Shown here: in pieces, positions 23,382 through 31,682 of the stretch
Layout: each line of letters begins with the position of its first letter
Numbering within the stretch: position 1 is the first letter of the stretch
NCBI RefSeq assembly: GCF_030283205.1
Contig: NZ_JASNWF010000039.1
Span: forward strand, 1-60,128
Direction: 5' to 3'
DNA: 60,128 bases
From: Actinomadura opuntiae
GTDB taxonomy: Bacteria; Actinomycetota; Actinomycetes; Streptosporangiales; Streptosporangiaceae
Translations under genes and position numbers: made by a program
The notes under the pieces: model-generated
What the model saw: only the letters and a program-made list of their open reading frames with translations
Database searches by the model: none
What the model was told of the DNA's origin: nothing

Positions 23382-24212
23382 TCAGCCCTTGGGGAACGGC
23401 CACGGGTTCGGCGCGCACCCGTACAGCGACTTGGTCTGCTGCACCATCACCGGCGCGGGACGCCCCTTGCCCGGGCACTGGCGGTGGTCGTGGCCGAGCG
23501 CGTGCCCGACCTCGTGGTTGATCACGTACTCGCGGTAGGAGGCCAGGTCGCGGCCGTAGGACGCGGCGCCCTCGCCGTAGCGCAGGGCGTTGATGACCGA
23601 GCGCTCCCCGTGCCGGCACGACAGCTCCCCGCCGGTGACCAGCGGCGCGCACATCCGGTCGGTCATCGCCGGGCTCGACAGCGCCACCCGGAACCGCACC
23701 GGCCCGCGGGCGACCCGCTCGAACCGCAGGGTGCCGCCGTGGCCCCAGCTGCGCGGGTCGTTCAGGACGCGCTGCACCTCGGCCGCGAAGTCCGCGCCGG
23801 TGATCGGCAGGCCCCGCTCGACCTCCACCATGTACCGCACGAGGGTGCCGCGCGACCCCGCCGGCGGCTTCGCCCGGCCCGGCACCACGGCGTAGCGGCC
23901 GCCCGCCGACGCGGGGATCTTCACCCGGGGCGGCTGGCGGCGGCCGTTCACCACCGGGCCCTGCACCACGGTGGTGCCGGTCTTCCCGGCGGACCGCCTC
24001 GACGGCGCCGGTGACGCCGGTGACGTGGCCGGGGCCGGATCCGCCTTCTGGCGGGCCGGGGCGTCGTCATGGCCGACGGTCAGCAGGGCGGCGACGGCGC
24101 CCGCGCCCAGCGCGGCGACGGCGCCGGTCGCGGCCCAGACCGTCCGGCGGCGCGGCCGCTTCGGCGGGCGCGGCTGAGGCGACGCGGCGGGGTCGTCCTG
24201 GAGATCGTGCAC
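23382..24212 (-). CDS. DUF3152 family secreted/membrane-anchored zincin-like protein
   Basis: A 276-residue actinobacterial DUF3152 protein. A basic N-terminus (PKRPRRRTVWAA) leads into one TM or signal-anchor helix (about residues 26-45, VAALGAGAVAALLTVG), then a Pro/Ala/Ser linker and the globular domain with Cys pairs and the metalloprotease-like motif HEVGHALGHDH (HExxHxxxHxH), which should bind zinc. Catalysis has not been established for the family to my knowledge. The chosen start is GTG at 24212 with GGAG nearby; the frame is open further up to a GTG at 24323, which would add an Arg-rich 37 residues. Confidence 0.86.
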   Translation of the reverse strand: MHDLQDDPAASPQPRPPKRPRRRTVWAATGAVAALGAGAVAALLTVGHDDAPARQKADPAPATSPASPAPSRRSAGKTGTTVVQGPVVNGRRQPPRVKIPASAGGRYAVVPGRAKPPAGSRGTLVRYMVEVERGLPITGADFAAEVQRVLNDPRSWGHGGTLRFERVARGPVRFRVALSSPAMTDRMCAPLVTGGELSCRHGERSVINALRYGEGAASYGRDLASYREYVINHEVGHALGHDHRQCPGKGRPAPVMVQQTKSLYGCAPNPWPFPKG

Positions 24213-24388
24213 GGTGCTCCGCTCGGCGAGGGCGCCGGAGCCGCCCGGCCGCCGGGCGCGCCGGACGGCGCGCGCGGCCCGCCCCGCGATTCCCCGTCCG
24301 TCCCCCGACCTGCGCGGACGCACCCCGGCACATGTCGTTGATCTTGCGTTGATCGTATCGGGACGGGCCGGCGGCGGCCGCGGGTGGG

Positions 24389-24410
24389 TCAGGCGTCGAT
24401 CAGGCGTCGA
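24389..24410. repeat. Two tandem copies of an 11-base unit at a stop codon
   Basis: TCAGGCGTCGA is repeated twice. The right copy provides the stop codon (TGA on the minus strand, 24402-24400) of the HAD-IIA gene; the left copy lies just beyond it. A third, imperfect copy continues into the gene. Confidence 0.75.
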
Positions 24411-25185
24411 CCAGGTCGATCAGGTCGGCGATGGAGGGCACCACCCGGTGCGGGCGGAACGGGAAGCGGCCCACCTCGTCCTTGCGGGTCACCCCGGTCA
24501 GCACCAGGATCGTCTCCAGGCCCGCCTCCACGCCGGCGACGATGTCGGTGTCCATCCGGTCGCCGACCATCGCGGTCTGCTCGCTGTGCCCGCCGACCAC
24601 GTTCAGCGCGGTCCGCATCATCAGCGGGTTCGGCTTGCCGACGAAGTACGGCTCCACCCCCGTCGCCCGGGTGATCATGGCGGCGACCGCGCCGCAGGCG
24701 GGCAGCGACCCCTCCTGGGACGGGCCGACCGGGTCGGGGTTGGTCGCCACGAACCGGGCGCCGCCCTCGATCAGCCGGATCGCCTGGGTGATCTGGGAGA
24801 AGCTGTAGGTGCGGGTCTCGCCCAGCACCACGTAGTCGGGGCTGATGTCGGTCAGGACGTAGTCGGCCTCGTGCAGCGCCGTGGTCAGCCCCGCCTCGCC
24901 GATCACGTACGCCGACCCCTCGGGCCGCTGGTCGGCCAGGAACCGGGCGGTGGCCAGCGCGGAGGTCCAGATGAACTCGGCCGGGACCTGCAGCCCGAGC
25001 GCGGCCAGCCGGGCCGACAGGTCGCGGCGGGTGTAGATCGAGTTGTTGGTCAGCACCAGGAACGGCTTGCCGGAGGCGGCGAGCCTGCGGATGAACTCGT
25101 CGGCACCGGGGACGGGGTGGCCCTCGTGCACCAGCACGCCGTCCATGTCCGACAGCCAGTACTCGATCGGCTTGCGCTCGGTCAT
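24400..25185 (-). CDS. HAD-IIA family phosphatase (NagD-like)
   Basis: A 261-residue cytoplasmic phosphatase of HAD subfamily IIA. Motif I is YWLSDMDGVLVHEG with Asp13 and Asp15, motif II is FLVLTNNSIYTRRDL with its Thr/Asn, motif III includes FVGKPNPLMM and motif IV is MVGDRMDTDIVAGVEAGL; the C-terminal TILVLTGVTRKDEV matches NagD and AraL-type enzymes. These remove phosphate from nucleotides or sugar phosphates. ATG at 25185 is preceded by GGGGAC. It is divergent from the acyl-CoA ligase gene at 25354, with about 170 bases between the two starts. Confidence 0.92.
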   Translation of the reverse strand: MTERKPIEYWLSDMDGVLVHEGHPVPGADEFIRRLAASGKPFLVLTNNSIYTRRDLSARLAALGLQVPAEFIWTSALATARFLADQRPEGSAYVIGEAGLTTALHEADYVLTDISPDYVVLGETRTYSFSQITQAIRLIEGGARFVATNPDPVGPSQEGSLPACGAVAAMITRATGVEPYFVGKPNPLMMRTALNVVGGHSEQTAMVGDRMDTDIVAGVEAGLETILVLTGVTRKDEVGRFPFRPHRVVPSIADLIDLVDA

Positions 25186-25353
25186 GTCCCCATTGTCGCA
25201 GGTGGAGATCTTCGGCTGGAACGGTCCGCGCGATGCGCCCGGGCCGTTGACCGGCGCGTGAGACAAATCATAGATTTGCCCCACGGCGCGCCGAACCGTG
25301 TTCGGTGACCGGGCCGCGCGGCGGCGCGCCGATGTGGTCCGCGGGAGGCGCGC

Positions 25354-27075
25354 GTGCAGAGCCGCGAGGTGAACAGCCCCGAGCTGAGGAGCATCGCCGA
25401 GGTCAGGGCCGAGATGACGGCCCCCGGGCAGCTGTTCGAGATGGACGAGGTCGACGTCCGCGGCGTGCGGACCCGCGTCTGGAAGAACGCCCCCACCACC
25501 CTGCGCGAGATCCTGGAGATCTCCCGCGGGCACGGCGACGCCCCGTTCCTGGTCTACGAGGACGACCGGCTGAGCTTCGCCGAGCACCACCGGCGCGCCG
25601 CGGCGTTCGGCCGGCTGCTGGCCGGGGCCTACGGGGTCGCCAAGGGCGACCGGGTCGCGATCGCGATGCGCAACTACCCCGAATGGTCGGTGGCGTTCTT
25701 CGGCGCCGCCGTCGCCGGCGCGGTCGTCGTCCCGCTCAACGCCTGGTGGAGCGCCGACGAGCTGGAGTACGGGCTGCGCGACAGCGGCGCCCGGGTGCTG
25801 ATCGCCGACGCCGAGCGCGCCGAGCGCCTCGCCGGGGTCCTGCCGGGACTGGACGTGGCGGTGCTGGTCGCCCGCCCCGGCGGCGCGCCGCCCGCGGGCG
25901 CCGAGTCCTTCGACGCCGCCCTGGAGCGGGCGCTGGCCGACGGCGGCGAGGGGCTGCCGGACGTGGCGATCGGCCCCGAGGACGACGCGACGATCTTCTA
26001 CACCTCCGGCACCACCGGACGGTCCAAGGGCGCCCTCGGCACCCACCGCAACATCACCACCAACCCCGTCAGCCTCGCCTACGGGCTGCTGTCGGCCGGC
26101 GTGCGCGCCGGCGGCAGCGTCGAGCAGCTCACCCGGCCGCAGCCCCGCGTCACCCTGCTGAGCGTCCCGTTCTTCCACGCCACCGGCTGCCACTCGGTGC
26201 TGGTGTCCAGCGCCATGCAGGGCGGCACCGTGGTGCTGATGTACAAGTGGGACGTCACCCAGGCGCTGGAGCTGATCGAACGCGAGCGCGTCACCGGGTT
26301 CGGCGGCGTGCCGACCATGGCCTGGCAGGTGCTGACCTCCCCCGACTTCGACAAGTACGACACCTCCAGCCTCACCGGCGTCAGCTACGGCGGCGCGCCC
26401 GCCGCGCCCGCCCTCGTCGAAAAGATCACCGAGCGGCTGCCCGAGCGGGTCCCCGGCAACGGCTACGGCCTGACCGAGACCTCCTCGGTCACCACCTACA
26501 ACGGCGGGGTGAACTACCTGGAGCACCCCGACAGCGTCGGCCCGCCCGTCGCGGTCTGCGACGTCAGGGTCGTCGACCCCGCCACCGGCGAGGACCTGCC
26601 GACCGGCGAGGTCGGCGAGCTGCTCATCGCCGGGCCCAACGTCATCAAGGGGTACTGGAACAAGCCGGAGGCGACCGCGCAGGCGTTCGTCGACGGCTGG
26701 TTCCACAGCGGCGACCTGGCCCGCGTCGACGCCGACGGGTTCGTCTACATCGTCGACCGCGCCAAGGACATGCTGATCCGCGGCGGCGAGAACATCTACT
26801 GCGCCGAGGTCGAGGCGGCCCTGTACGAGCACCCCGCCGTCGCCGACTGCGCGGTCATCGGCGTCCCCCACCAGGTGCTCGGCGAGGAGGTCGGCGCCGT
26901 CGTGGTCCCCCGCCCCGGCACCGCGCCCGCGCCCGAGGAGATCCAGGCGTTCCTGCGCGAGCGGATCGCCGCGTTCAAGGTGCCCGTCCACTTCTGGTTC
27001 CGCGCCGAGGGACTGCCCCGCAACCCCGGCGGGAAGATCCTCAAGACCCGGCTGCGCAGCGAGCTGCTCGGCTGA
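25354..27075 (+). CDS. Acyl-CoA synthetase / AMP-dependent ligase
   Basis: A 573-residue class I adenylate-forming enzyme that should activate a carboxylic acid with ATP and load it onto CoA. Core motifs are in order: the P-loop FYTSGTTGRSKGALGTHRN (A3), SVPFFHATGCHSVLV, YGLTETSSVTTYNGG (A5), GWFHSGDLARVDADGFVYIVDRAKDMLIRGGENIYCAEVE (A7-A8) and the catalytic Lys in PRNPGGKILKTRLR (A10). The sequence pattern favours fatty or aryl acids. An N-terminal extension of about 50 residues precedes the adenylation core. GTG at 25354 follows GGAGG. Monocistronic by appearance; a RidA-like gene with its own leaderless promoter comes 65 bases later. Confidence 0.93.
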   Translation: MQSREVNSPELRSIAEVRAEMTAPGQLFEMDEVDVRGVRTRVWKNAPTTLREILEISRGHGDAPFLVYEDDRLSFAEHHRRAAAFGRLLAGAYGVAKGDRVAIAMRNYPEWSVAFFGAAVAGAVVVPLNAWWSADELEYGLRDSGARVLIADAERAERLAGVLPGLDVAVLVARPGGAPPAGAESFDAALERALADGGEGLPDVAIGPEDDATIFYTSGTTGRSKGALGTHRNITTNPVSLAYGLLSAGVRAGGSVEQLTRPQPRVTLLSVPFFHATGCHSVLVSSAMQGGTVVLMYKWDVTQALELIERERVTGFGGVPTMAWQVLTSPDFDKYDTSSLTGVSYGGAPAAPALVEKITERLPERVPGNGYGLTETSSVTTYNGGVNYLEHPDSVGPPVAVCDVRVVDPATGEDLPTGEVGELLIAGPNVIKGYWNKPEATAQAFVDGWFHSGDLARVDADGFVYIVDRAKDMLIRGGENIYCAEVEAALYEHPAVADCAVIGVPHQVLGEEVGAVVVPRPGTAPAPEEIQAFLRERIAAFKVPVHFWFRAEGLPRNPGGKILKTRLRSELLG

Positions 27076-27128
27076 CCCGCCGCCTTCACCGCGCCCCGGC
27101 GCGCCCGCCCCACCCCCGGGCGCGCCGG

Positions 27129-27134
27129 TACCGT
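27129..27134 (+). promoter_or_regulatory. Probable -10 box of a leaderless promoter
   Basis: TACCGT ends 6 bases before the GTG start of the RidA-like gene at 27141. There is no ribosome binding site at the usual distance, which supports leaderless expression. Confidence 0.5.
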
Positions 27135-27140
27135 GATCAC

Positions 27141-27566
27141 GTGAGCGAACAGCCCTCAGGAAACGCGATCCGTCAGATCAACGCGCCGGACCTGGCGCCC
27201 GGCCCCGGCTACAGCCACGTGGTCTCGGTCGACGTCCCCGGACGCCTGCTGGTGCTCAGCGGCCAGATCGCCCTGGACGCCGACGGCAACCTCGTCGGCG
27301 CCGGCGACCTGGAGGCCCAGACCCGCCAGGTGTTCACCAACCTGCAGGCCGCGCTGGCGGCCGCCGGCGCCCGCTGGGAGCACGTGATCCGGCTCGGCTA
27401 CTTCCTACGGGACGCCACCCAGGCCGGCGTGGTGCGGGCGGTGCGCACCGAGATGCTGCCCGACGGCGTCGACCCCGCCGCATCCCTGATCCAGGTGTCC
27501 GGCCTGGTCCGCGACGACCTGCTCATCGAGGTCGAGGCCCTCGCGGTCGTCCCCGCCGGGCACTGA
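27141..27566 (+). CDS. RidA/YjgF-family protein
   Basis: A 141-residue protein of the RidA (YjgF/YER057c/UK114) superfamily. It starts MSEQPSGNAIRQINAPDLAPGPGYSHV, continues with LLVLSGQIALDADGNLVGAGDLEAQTRQVFTNL and ends SLIQVSGLVRDDLLIEVEALAVV. The conserved Arg seen in genuine RidA enamine/imine deaminases at the late PAR motif is not evident here (DGVDPAASLIQV), so this is probably one of the Rid subgroups without established deaminase activity. The start is GTG at 27141. A very strong hairpin follows the stop. Confidence 0.88.
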   Translation: MSEQPSGNAIRQINAPDLAPGPGYSHVVSVDVPGRLLVLSGQIALDADGNLVGAGDLEAQTRQVFTNLQAALAAAGARWEHVIRLGYFLRDATQAGVVRAVRTEMLPDGVDPAASLIQVSGLVRDDLLIEVEALAVVPAGH

Positions 27567-27568
27567 CC

Positions 27569-27625
27569 CCGGACGCGTCGCGAGGGGCGGGACGCCCGGC
27601 GTCCCGCCCCTCGCGACGCGTCCGG
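27569..27625. terminator. Very long perfect hairpin between RidA and TerD genes
   Basis: The 26-base arms 27569-27594 and 27600-27625 are exact reverse complements (left arm begins CCGGACGCGTCGCGAGGGGC), and one more C-G pair closes a 3-base loop, giving 27 uninterrupted pairs. It sits between convergent genes ending at 27566 and 27660, so it should work as a bidirectional terminator. It is the longest perfect inverted repeat I see in the window. Confidence 0.85.
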
Positions 27626-27659
27626 CGCGGGAGGCCCGCGCCGGTCAGCGGCCCGACGG

Positions 27660-28235
27660 TCAGACGTTCACGCCGAAGTCGGCGGCGATGCCCGACAGCC
27701 CCGAGGCGTACCCCTGGCCGACCGCGCGGAACTTCCACTCCGCGCCGTTGCGGTACAGCTCGCCGAACACCATCGCGGTCTCGGTCGAGGCGTCCTCCGA
27801 CAGGTCGTAGCGGGCGATCTCGCCGCCGCCGGCCTGGTTCACCACCCGGATGAAGGCGTTGCGGACCTGGCCGAAGCTCTGCTGCCGGCCGTCGGCGTCG
27901 TAGATCGACACCGGGAACACGATCTTGGAGACCTCGGCCGGGACGTTCTGCAGGTCCACCTTGATCTGCTCGTCGTCGCCCTCGCCCTCGCCGGTGAGGT
28001 TGTCGCCGGTGTGCTCCACCGACCCGTCGGGGCTCTTGAGGTTGTTGAAGAACACGAAGTGCTGGTCCGACAGCACCTTGTTCTCCGCCGAGCACAGCAG
28101 CGCGCTGGCGTCCAGGTCGAAGTCGGATCCCGTCGTCGTCCGCACGTCCCAGCCCAGACCCACCACGACCGCGGTCAGTCCGGGAGCCTCCTTGGTCAAC
28201 GAGACGTTGCCGCCCTTGCTCAGACTGACTCCCAC
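27660..28235 (-). CDS. terD: TerD-family protein (calcium-binding stress protein)
   Basis: A 191-residue TerD-domain protein, the standard size. It begins GVSLSKGGNVSLTKEAPGLTAVVVGLGWDVR and has the two acidic calcium-binding clusters SDFDLDASALL and EGDDEQIKVDLQNVP, and the late SFGQVRNAFIRVVNQAGG. TerD proteins are linked to tellurite resistance and to membrane-associated stress and developmental functions in actinobacteria; the molecular action is not settled. The start is GTG at 28235 with GAGG upstream, matching family N-termini exactly. No other ter genes are adjacent. The 183 bases to the next gene hold only its promoter region, where I cannot define boxes. Confidence 0.94.
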   Translation of the reverse strand: MGVSLSKGGNVSLTKEAPGLTAVVVGLGWDVRTTTGSDFDLDASALLCSAENKVLSDQHFVFFNNLKSPDGSVEHTGDNLTGEGEGDDEQIKVDLQNVPAEVSKIVFPVSIYDADGRQQSFGQVRNAFIRVVNQAGGGEIARYDLSEDASTETAMVFGELYRNGAEWKFRAVGQGYASGLSGIAADFGVNV

Positions 28236-28418
28236 TGTGCCTACCTCCGTATCGGACCGGCGGATGACGGTCACCCGCGGCCTGTCTAAGCAGAACGGTA
28301 GCCACTCCCCGCCGGTTCCCCCGGCTGATTCCCCCATTCCCGCGTGGCGTGCCGCTTCGGCGGCCGGCGCGCCCGCACCGCGCCCCGTCCGGCCCGATGG
28401 CGGCGGGCCTCGGCGGGG

Positions 28419-30224
28419 TCAGCCGCCGGTGAGGAACGCGGTCGGCGCGGTGACCACCGGGGGCAGCTCGAACGCCGCCGCCAGCTCCGCGGCGCGCGGC
28501 GCCAGCTCGTCGCAGGTCCGCCGCCGCGCGGCGTGCACCTCCTCCAGCCAGCCGGGCGGCACCACCCCCTCGTCCAGCAGCGCGGCGGCGCGGCGGTCCA
28601 TCCAGTTCAGGGCGTGCAGCCGCAGCACCGGGCCCAGCGCGGGCGGCCCGGACCGCGCGGCGTCGTCGCAGATCTCCAGCGTGAGGCGGTCGGCGCAGGC
28701 GGTCGCGGTGCGCGCGGCCAGCATCAGGTTGTCGTTCCAGGCGGTGAACGGGTCGGCGCCCGCGCCGGCGGCGTCCCCGACCCGTTCGGCGAGGCGGTCG
28801 CGCATCCGCCGCTCGGCCTCGCGCGCCAGGAACAGCCACACCCGCGGGGAGTCCAGGTCGCCGTCGTCGGGCGGGCCGGGCACCGCCTCGGGCGGGGTGT
28901 AGCGGTCCAGGTCGGCCATCGCCCGCGCCGTGTCGTACAGGATCAGCTCGTTGTCGCCGCCGGCGTTCATGTAGGCGTGGGTGAGGCCCCGGTAGGCGTT
29001 GAGGCGCTCGACGGCGGCGAACCCGGGCGCGCCCGAGTGCACCCGGCACATCGACACCGTCTCCTGGGCGGCGACGGTGGCGGCCGCCTTCAGCAGTGCC
29101 AGGTCCCGGTCGACGGCCGACCACGGCGCCCACGCGGTCCGCGGCCCGCCGGCCGGGGCGTCGGCGGAGGTGTGGCGGGCCTTGACGTGGGAGGCGACGG
29201 CGGTCAGCGCGTACGCCGACGCCAGCGCGCCCAGCACCGCCTCCTGCTGGTTGCGGTAGTCGGTCAGCGGGCGGCGCGGCGCCAGGCGGCCGAGGGTGGA
29301 GCGGCCCGCCGAGTGCGCCAGCAGCATCCCGGCGGACGCGCGGGTGATCGCCGCCGACGCCGAGATCACCGCCCGCCACACCGCCGGCGCGATGCCCATC
29401 GAGCGGGTCAGCCGCGCCGCCGGCGACCCGGCCGGGTCGTGGAAGGAGCCGTCGGGGTCGATGCGGGCGCCGTCGCTCAGCCACGCCTCGTGGGGGACGT
29501 GCAGGTCCTCCAGCAGCACGGCCGCGTAGTCGACCTGCAGCCCGGTGGTCTCCGGCGCCGGGACGATCCGCACGCCGGGCGGGGCGGCGCCGTCCGGGCC
29601 GCGCACCGGCACCGCGAACACGAACACCCCGCGCTCCTCGCCGCCGTGCACCAGGGTGGCGTACACGCAGGCGGTCTTGGGGACCGACGGGTGGGCGGTG
29701 CTGGTGGGGAACTTGGCGGCCTGCACGTCGGGGGTGCGCAGCACGAACCCGCCGGTGGCCGGGTCGTGGACGGCGGTGGTGCGCGGCGACAGGTGGCTGT
29801 TGCTGCGGCCGACCTCGGTCATCAGCAGCGCCCCGAACGAGTCCATCGACTCCAGCGATTCGCGGGCGGCGCGCGCGCCGTCCCGGCCGGTGCCGAACCG
29901 GATGATCGGGCCGAGCGCCAGGGTGTAGTGCAGCATCATCGTGTGGAACAGCGCGGGGTCGGCGATCGCGGCGCGTTCCAGCAGCGCGCACAGCGCCGGC
30001 GGGTCCTCCAGCAGCTCGGAGCCGGGCGGCGCGGCGAGCCCGGCGCGCCGCAGCCGGGCGTAGGTGAGGGCCTGGTGGTCGCGGGCGGTCAGGTCGCCGG
30101 GGTAGGTGAAGAACTCCTCGGGGACGGCGTCGGCGAGCCGTTCCCGCAGCTTGGGGCCGGGGGACGCGCCGCGCACGAAACCGGCGAGGTCGCCATCGGG
30201 GGAGGTGCCCATGGACATGCCCAT
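28419..30224 (-). CDS. Acyl-CoA oxidase/dehydrogenase-like flavoprotein
   Basis: A 601-residue protein of the acyl-CoA oxidase branch of the acyl-CoA dehydrogenase superfamily. The layout fits: N-terminal helical domain (DPALFHTMMLHYTLALGPIIRFG), middle beta-domain with LMTEVGRSNSHLSPRTTAVHDPATGGFVLRTPDVQAAKFPTST (flavin and substrate loop of oxidases; ACOX proteins have TELGHGS and TAxKWWPG-like text here), and C-terminal helices with CRVHSGAPGFAAVERLNAYRGLTHAYMNAGGDN. Acyl-CoA oxidases desaturate acyl thioesters and pass electrons to oxygen; here the exact substrate is open. AGGAGAG precedes ATG at 30224. It follows the acyltransferase gene on the same strand, 123 bases downstream, and is probably cotranscribed with it. 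Confidence 0.85.
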   Translation of the reverse strand: MGMSMGTSPDGDLAGFVRGASPGPKLRERLADAVPEEFFTYPGDLTARDHQALTYARLRRAGLAAPPGSELLEDPPALCALLERAAIADPALFHTMMLHYTLALGPIIRFGTGRDGARAARESLESMDSFGALLMTEVGRSNSHLSPRTTAVHDPATGGFVLRTPDVQAAKFPTSTAHPSVPKTACVYATLVHGGEERGVFVFAVPVRGPDGAAPPGVRIVPAPETTGLQVDYAAVLLEDLHVPHEAWLSDGARIDPDGSFHDPAGSPAARLTRSMGIAPAVWRAVISASAAITRASAGMLLAHSAGRSTLGRLAPRRPLTDYRNQQEAVLGALASAYALTAVASHVKARHTSADAPAGGPRTAWAPWSAVDRDLALLKAAATVAAQETVSMCRVHSGAPGFAAVERLNAYRGLTHAYMNAGGDNELILYDTARAMADLDRYTPPEAVPGPPDDGDLDSPRVWLFLAREAERRMRDRLAERVGDAAGAGADPFTAWNDNLMLAARTATACADRLTLEICDDAARSGPPALGPVLRLHALNWMDRRAAALLDEGVVPPGWLEEVHAARRRTCDELAPRAAELAAAFELPPVVTAPTAFLTGG

Positions 30225-30301
30225 CGCGCTGCTCTCCTGTCGGGACGGAGTGGTCGGGGCTGAGGGGGGCGGGCTCGCGGGCGGGGACGGGGCTCGCGGG
30301 G

Positions 30302-30361
30302 TTCGGGCCTGCCGGTTTCGGGCCCGCCGGTTTCGGGCCCGCGGGGTTCAGGCCTGCGGGT
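30302..30361. repeat. Four tandem copies of a 15-base unit
   Basis: The units TTCGGGCCTGCCGGT, TTCGGGCCCGCCGGT, TTCGGGCCCGCGGGG and TTCAGGCCTGCGGGT follow each other without gaps. The last copy contains the stop codon of the acyltransferase (TGA on the minus strand, 30350-30348), where a single A for G change creates the stop. The rest lies in the spacer before the acyl-CoA oxidase-like gene. Confidence 0.85.
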
Positions 30362-31466
30362 CGGGGGTGATGCCGGGCGCGGACTTGCCGACCGGCGGCT
30401 CGTCCTCCCCGGCCGCCGCGGGGACGCCGGGGCCGGTGACGTCGGGCGCGGTCTCGGTGGTGCGGGGCCGCGGCACGCCCTGGCGGGGCCGGTCGCGCAG
30501 CGGCACCAGGAAGGTGTGCGCGTCCGGGACGCTGAGGCGGGCGCACTGGCACAGCGCGTTCCCGGCGCCGGCCTCGGCGAACACCGTCGCGCCGGCGGCG
30601 TGCACGGCCCGCAGCGTCTCCGGCAGCCGGACGGGTTTGACGATGCAGTCGGCCAGCGCCCGGTGCAGGTCGTCGTCGTCGCGGTAGGCGCGGCCGCGCA
30701 CGGGTGAGTGCACCGGCACCTCCAGCGGCCGCTGCGGGAACGCGCGGATCATCGCGTACCACTCGTCGTCGGCGCCGGCCATCGCGGGATGGTGCGACAG
30801 GTAGGGCACCGCGAGGCGGACGGCCCGCACCCCGGCGCCGCGGGCGGCGTCCAGCACCGCCTGCAGCGGCGCGTCGGGGCCCGAGACGACGGTGACCGAC
30901 GGGGCGTTCAGGCACGCCACGACGACCTCGGGGGCGCCGGCGGCGTCGATGCAGGCGCGGGCGCCGTCCTCGCCGGCCTCCAGCAGCGCCATGCCGCCGC
31001 CGGCGCCGCGGCGGGCCAGGACGTCGACGAGGCCGACGGCCATGCGGGCGCCGTCGGCGATGGCGAACACGCCCGCGCACACCATCGCGGCGATCTCCCC
31101 GAAGCTCTGCCCGACCGCGAAGCCCGGCTGCACGCCCATGGCGCGCAGCGCCCGGTCGACCGCGACCGAGGAGGCGTAGCCGGCCAGCTGGGCGACGCCG
31201 GGCGCGCGGGCCGCCGCGCGGTAGCGGGCGGGGTCCTCCAGCAGGATCGCGCGCAGCGAGGGCCACCCGTCCGGCAGGCCCTCCTGGACGGCGTCCAGGA
31301 CGTCGGCGGCGGCGCGTGCGGCGGCCGGCCCGGACCGCGCCAGCGAGGGCAGGTCGGGCACGCCCGCCGAGCCGGTCCCGGCGAACAGGAACGCGCAGAC
31401 GTCATCGGGCTTGAGCTCCCCGGCGGGGTCGAAGGGGCCGTCCGGCTGGAAAGAGGAGTGGGACAC
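30348..31466 (-). CDS. Acyltransferase (FabD/polyketide-synthase AT-like)
   Basis: A 372-residue stand-alone acyltransferase related to malonyl-CoA:ACP transacylases and PKS AT domains. The serine motif is VGQSFGEIAAMVCAGVF with Ser121; the usual GHSxGE has Gln in place of His. The catalytic His is His225 in PYLSHHPAMAGAD, and AEAGAGNAL near residue 310 is the conserved Gly-rich turn. The C-terminal 40 residues are Pro-rich and unlike the family. The specificity motif between the two blocks is not one I can translate to a substrate. GTG at 31466 is preceded by AAGGAG seven bases upstream. It is divergent from a ketosynthase III and upstream of an acyl-CoA oxidase-like gene, so the three probably build or modify one acyl thioester. 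Confidence 0.87.
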   Translation of the reverse strand: MSHSSFQPDGPFDPAGELKPDDVCAFLFAGTGSAGVPDLPSLARSGPAAARAAADVLDAVQEGLPDGWPSLRAILLEDPARYRAAARAPGVAQLAGYASSVAVDRALRAMGVQPGFAVGQSFGEIAAMVCAGVFAIADGARMAVGLVDVLARRGAGGGMALLEAGEDGARACIDAAGAPEVVVACLNAPSVTVVSGPDAPLQAVLDAARGAGVRAVRLAVPYLSHHPAMAGADDEWYAMIRAFPQRPLEVPVHSPVRGRAYRDDDDLHRALADCIVKPVRLPETLRAVHAAGATVFAEAGAGNALCQCARLSVPDAHTFLVPLRDRPRQGVPRPRTTETAPDVTGPGVPAAAGEDEPPVGKSAPGITPDPQA

Positions 31467-31682
31467 GCGAGGTCTCCTTACCTGGAAGGAAGGCTCTCTT
31501 TTCTTTTCGGATAAAGGCCGCTTAACGAGGAGTTATGGAACACAAATCCTGAAATGGGATTATTCACTCATGGAATCGGCCTGGCAACCATCGGTGCAAC
31601 GGACGGACCGCAGCGCGGCCGGCCGCCCGCGCCGGGCCCGGCCACGACCGCCGGCCTCGCCGCCGGTTGGGGGGAGCGACGC
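31467..31682. promoter_or_regulatory. AT-rich divergent promoter region (acyltransferase / ketosynthase III)
   Basis: This 216-base spacer is markedly richer in A/T than the rest of the window (pyrimidine run near 31494-31508, TTAACGAGGAGTTATGG near 31522). A GAGGAG followed by ATG and five codons (31535-31552, MEHKS) could be a leader peptide, and a 38-codon frame 31570-31686 overlaps the ketosynthase start as ATGA, but neither has family or bias support. The base change is best explained by regulatory sequence for both genes. Confidence 0.4.

Noticed and set aside
31535..31552. Possible five-codon leader peptide after GAGGAG
   Set aside because: Spacing of two bases is too short and no attenuator structure follows.
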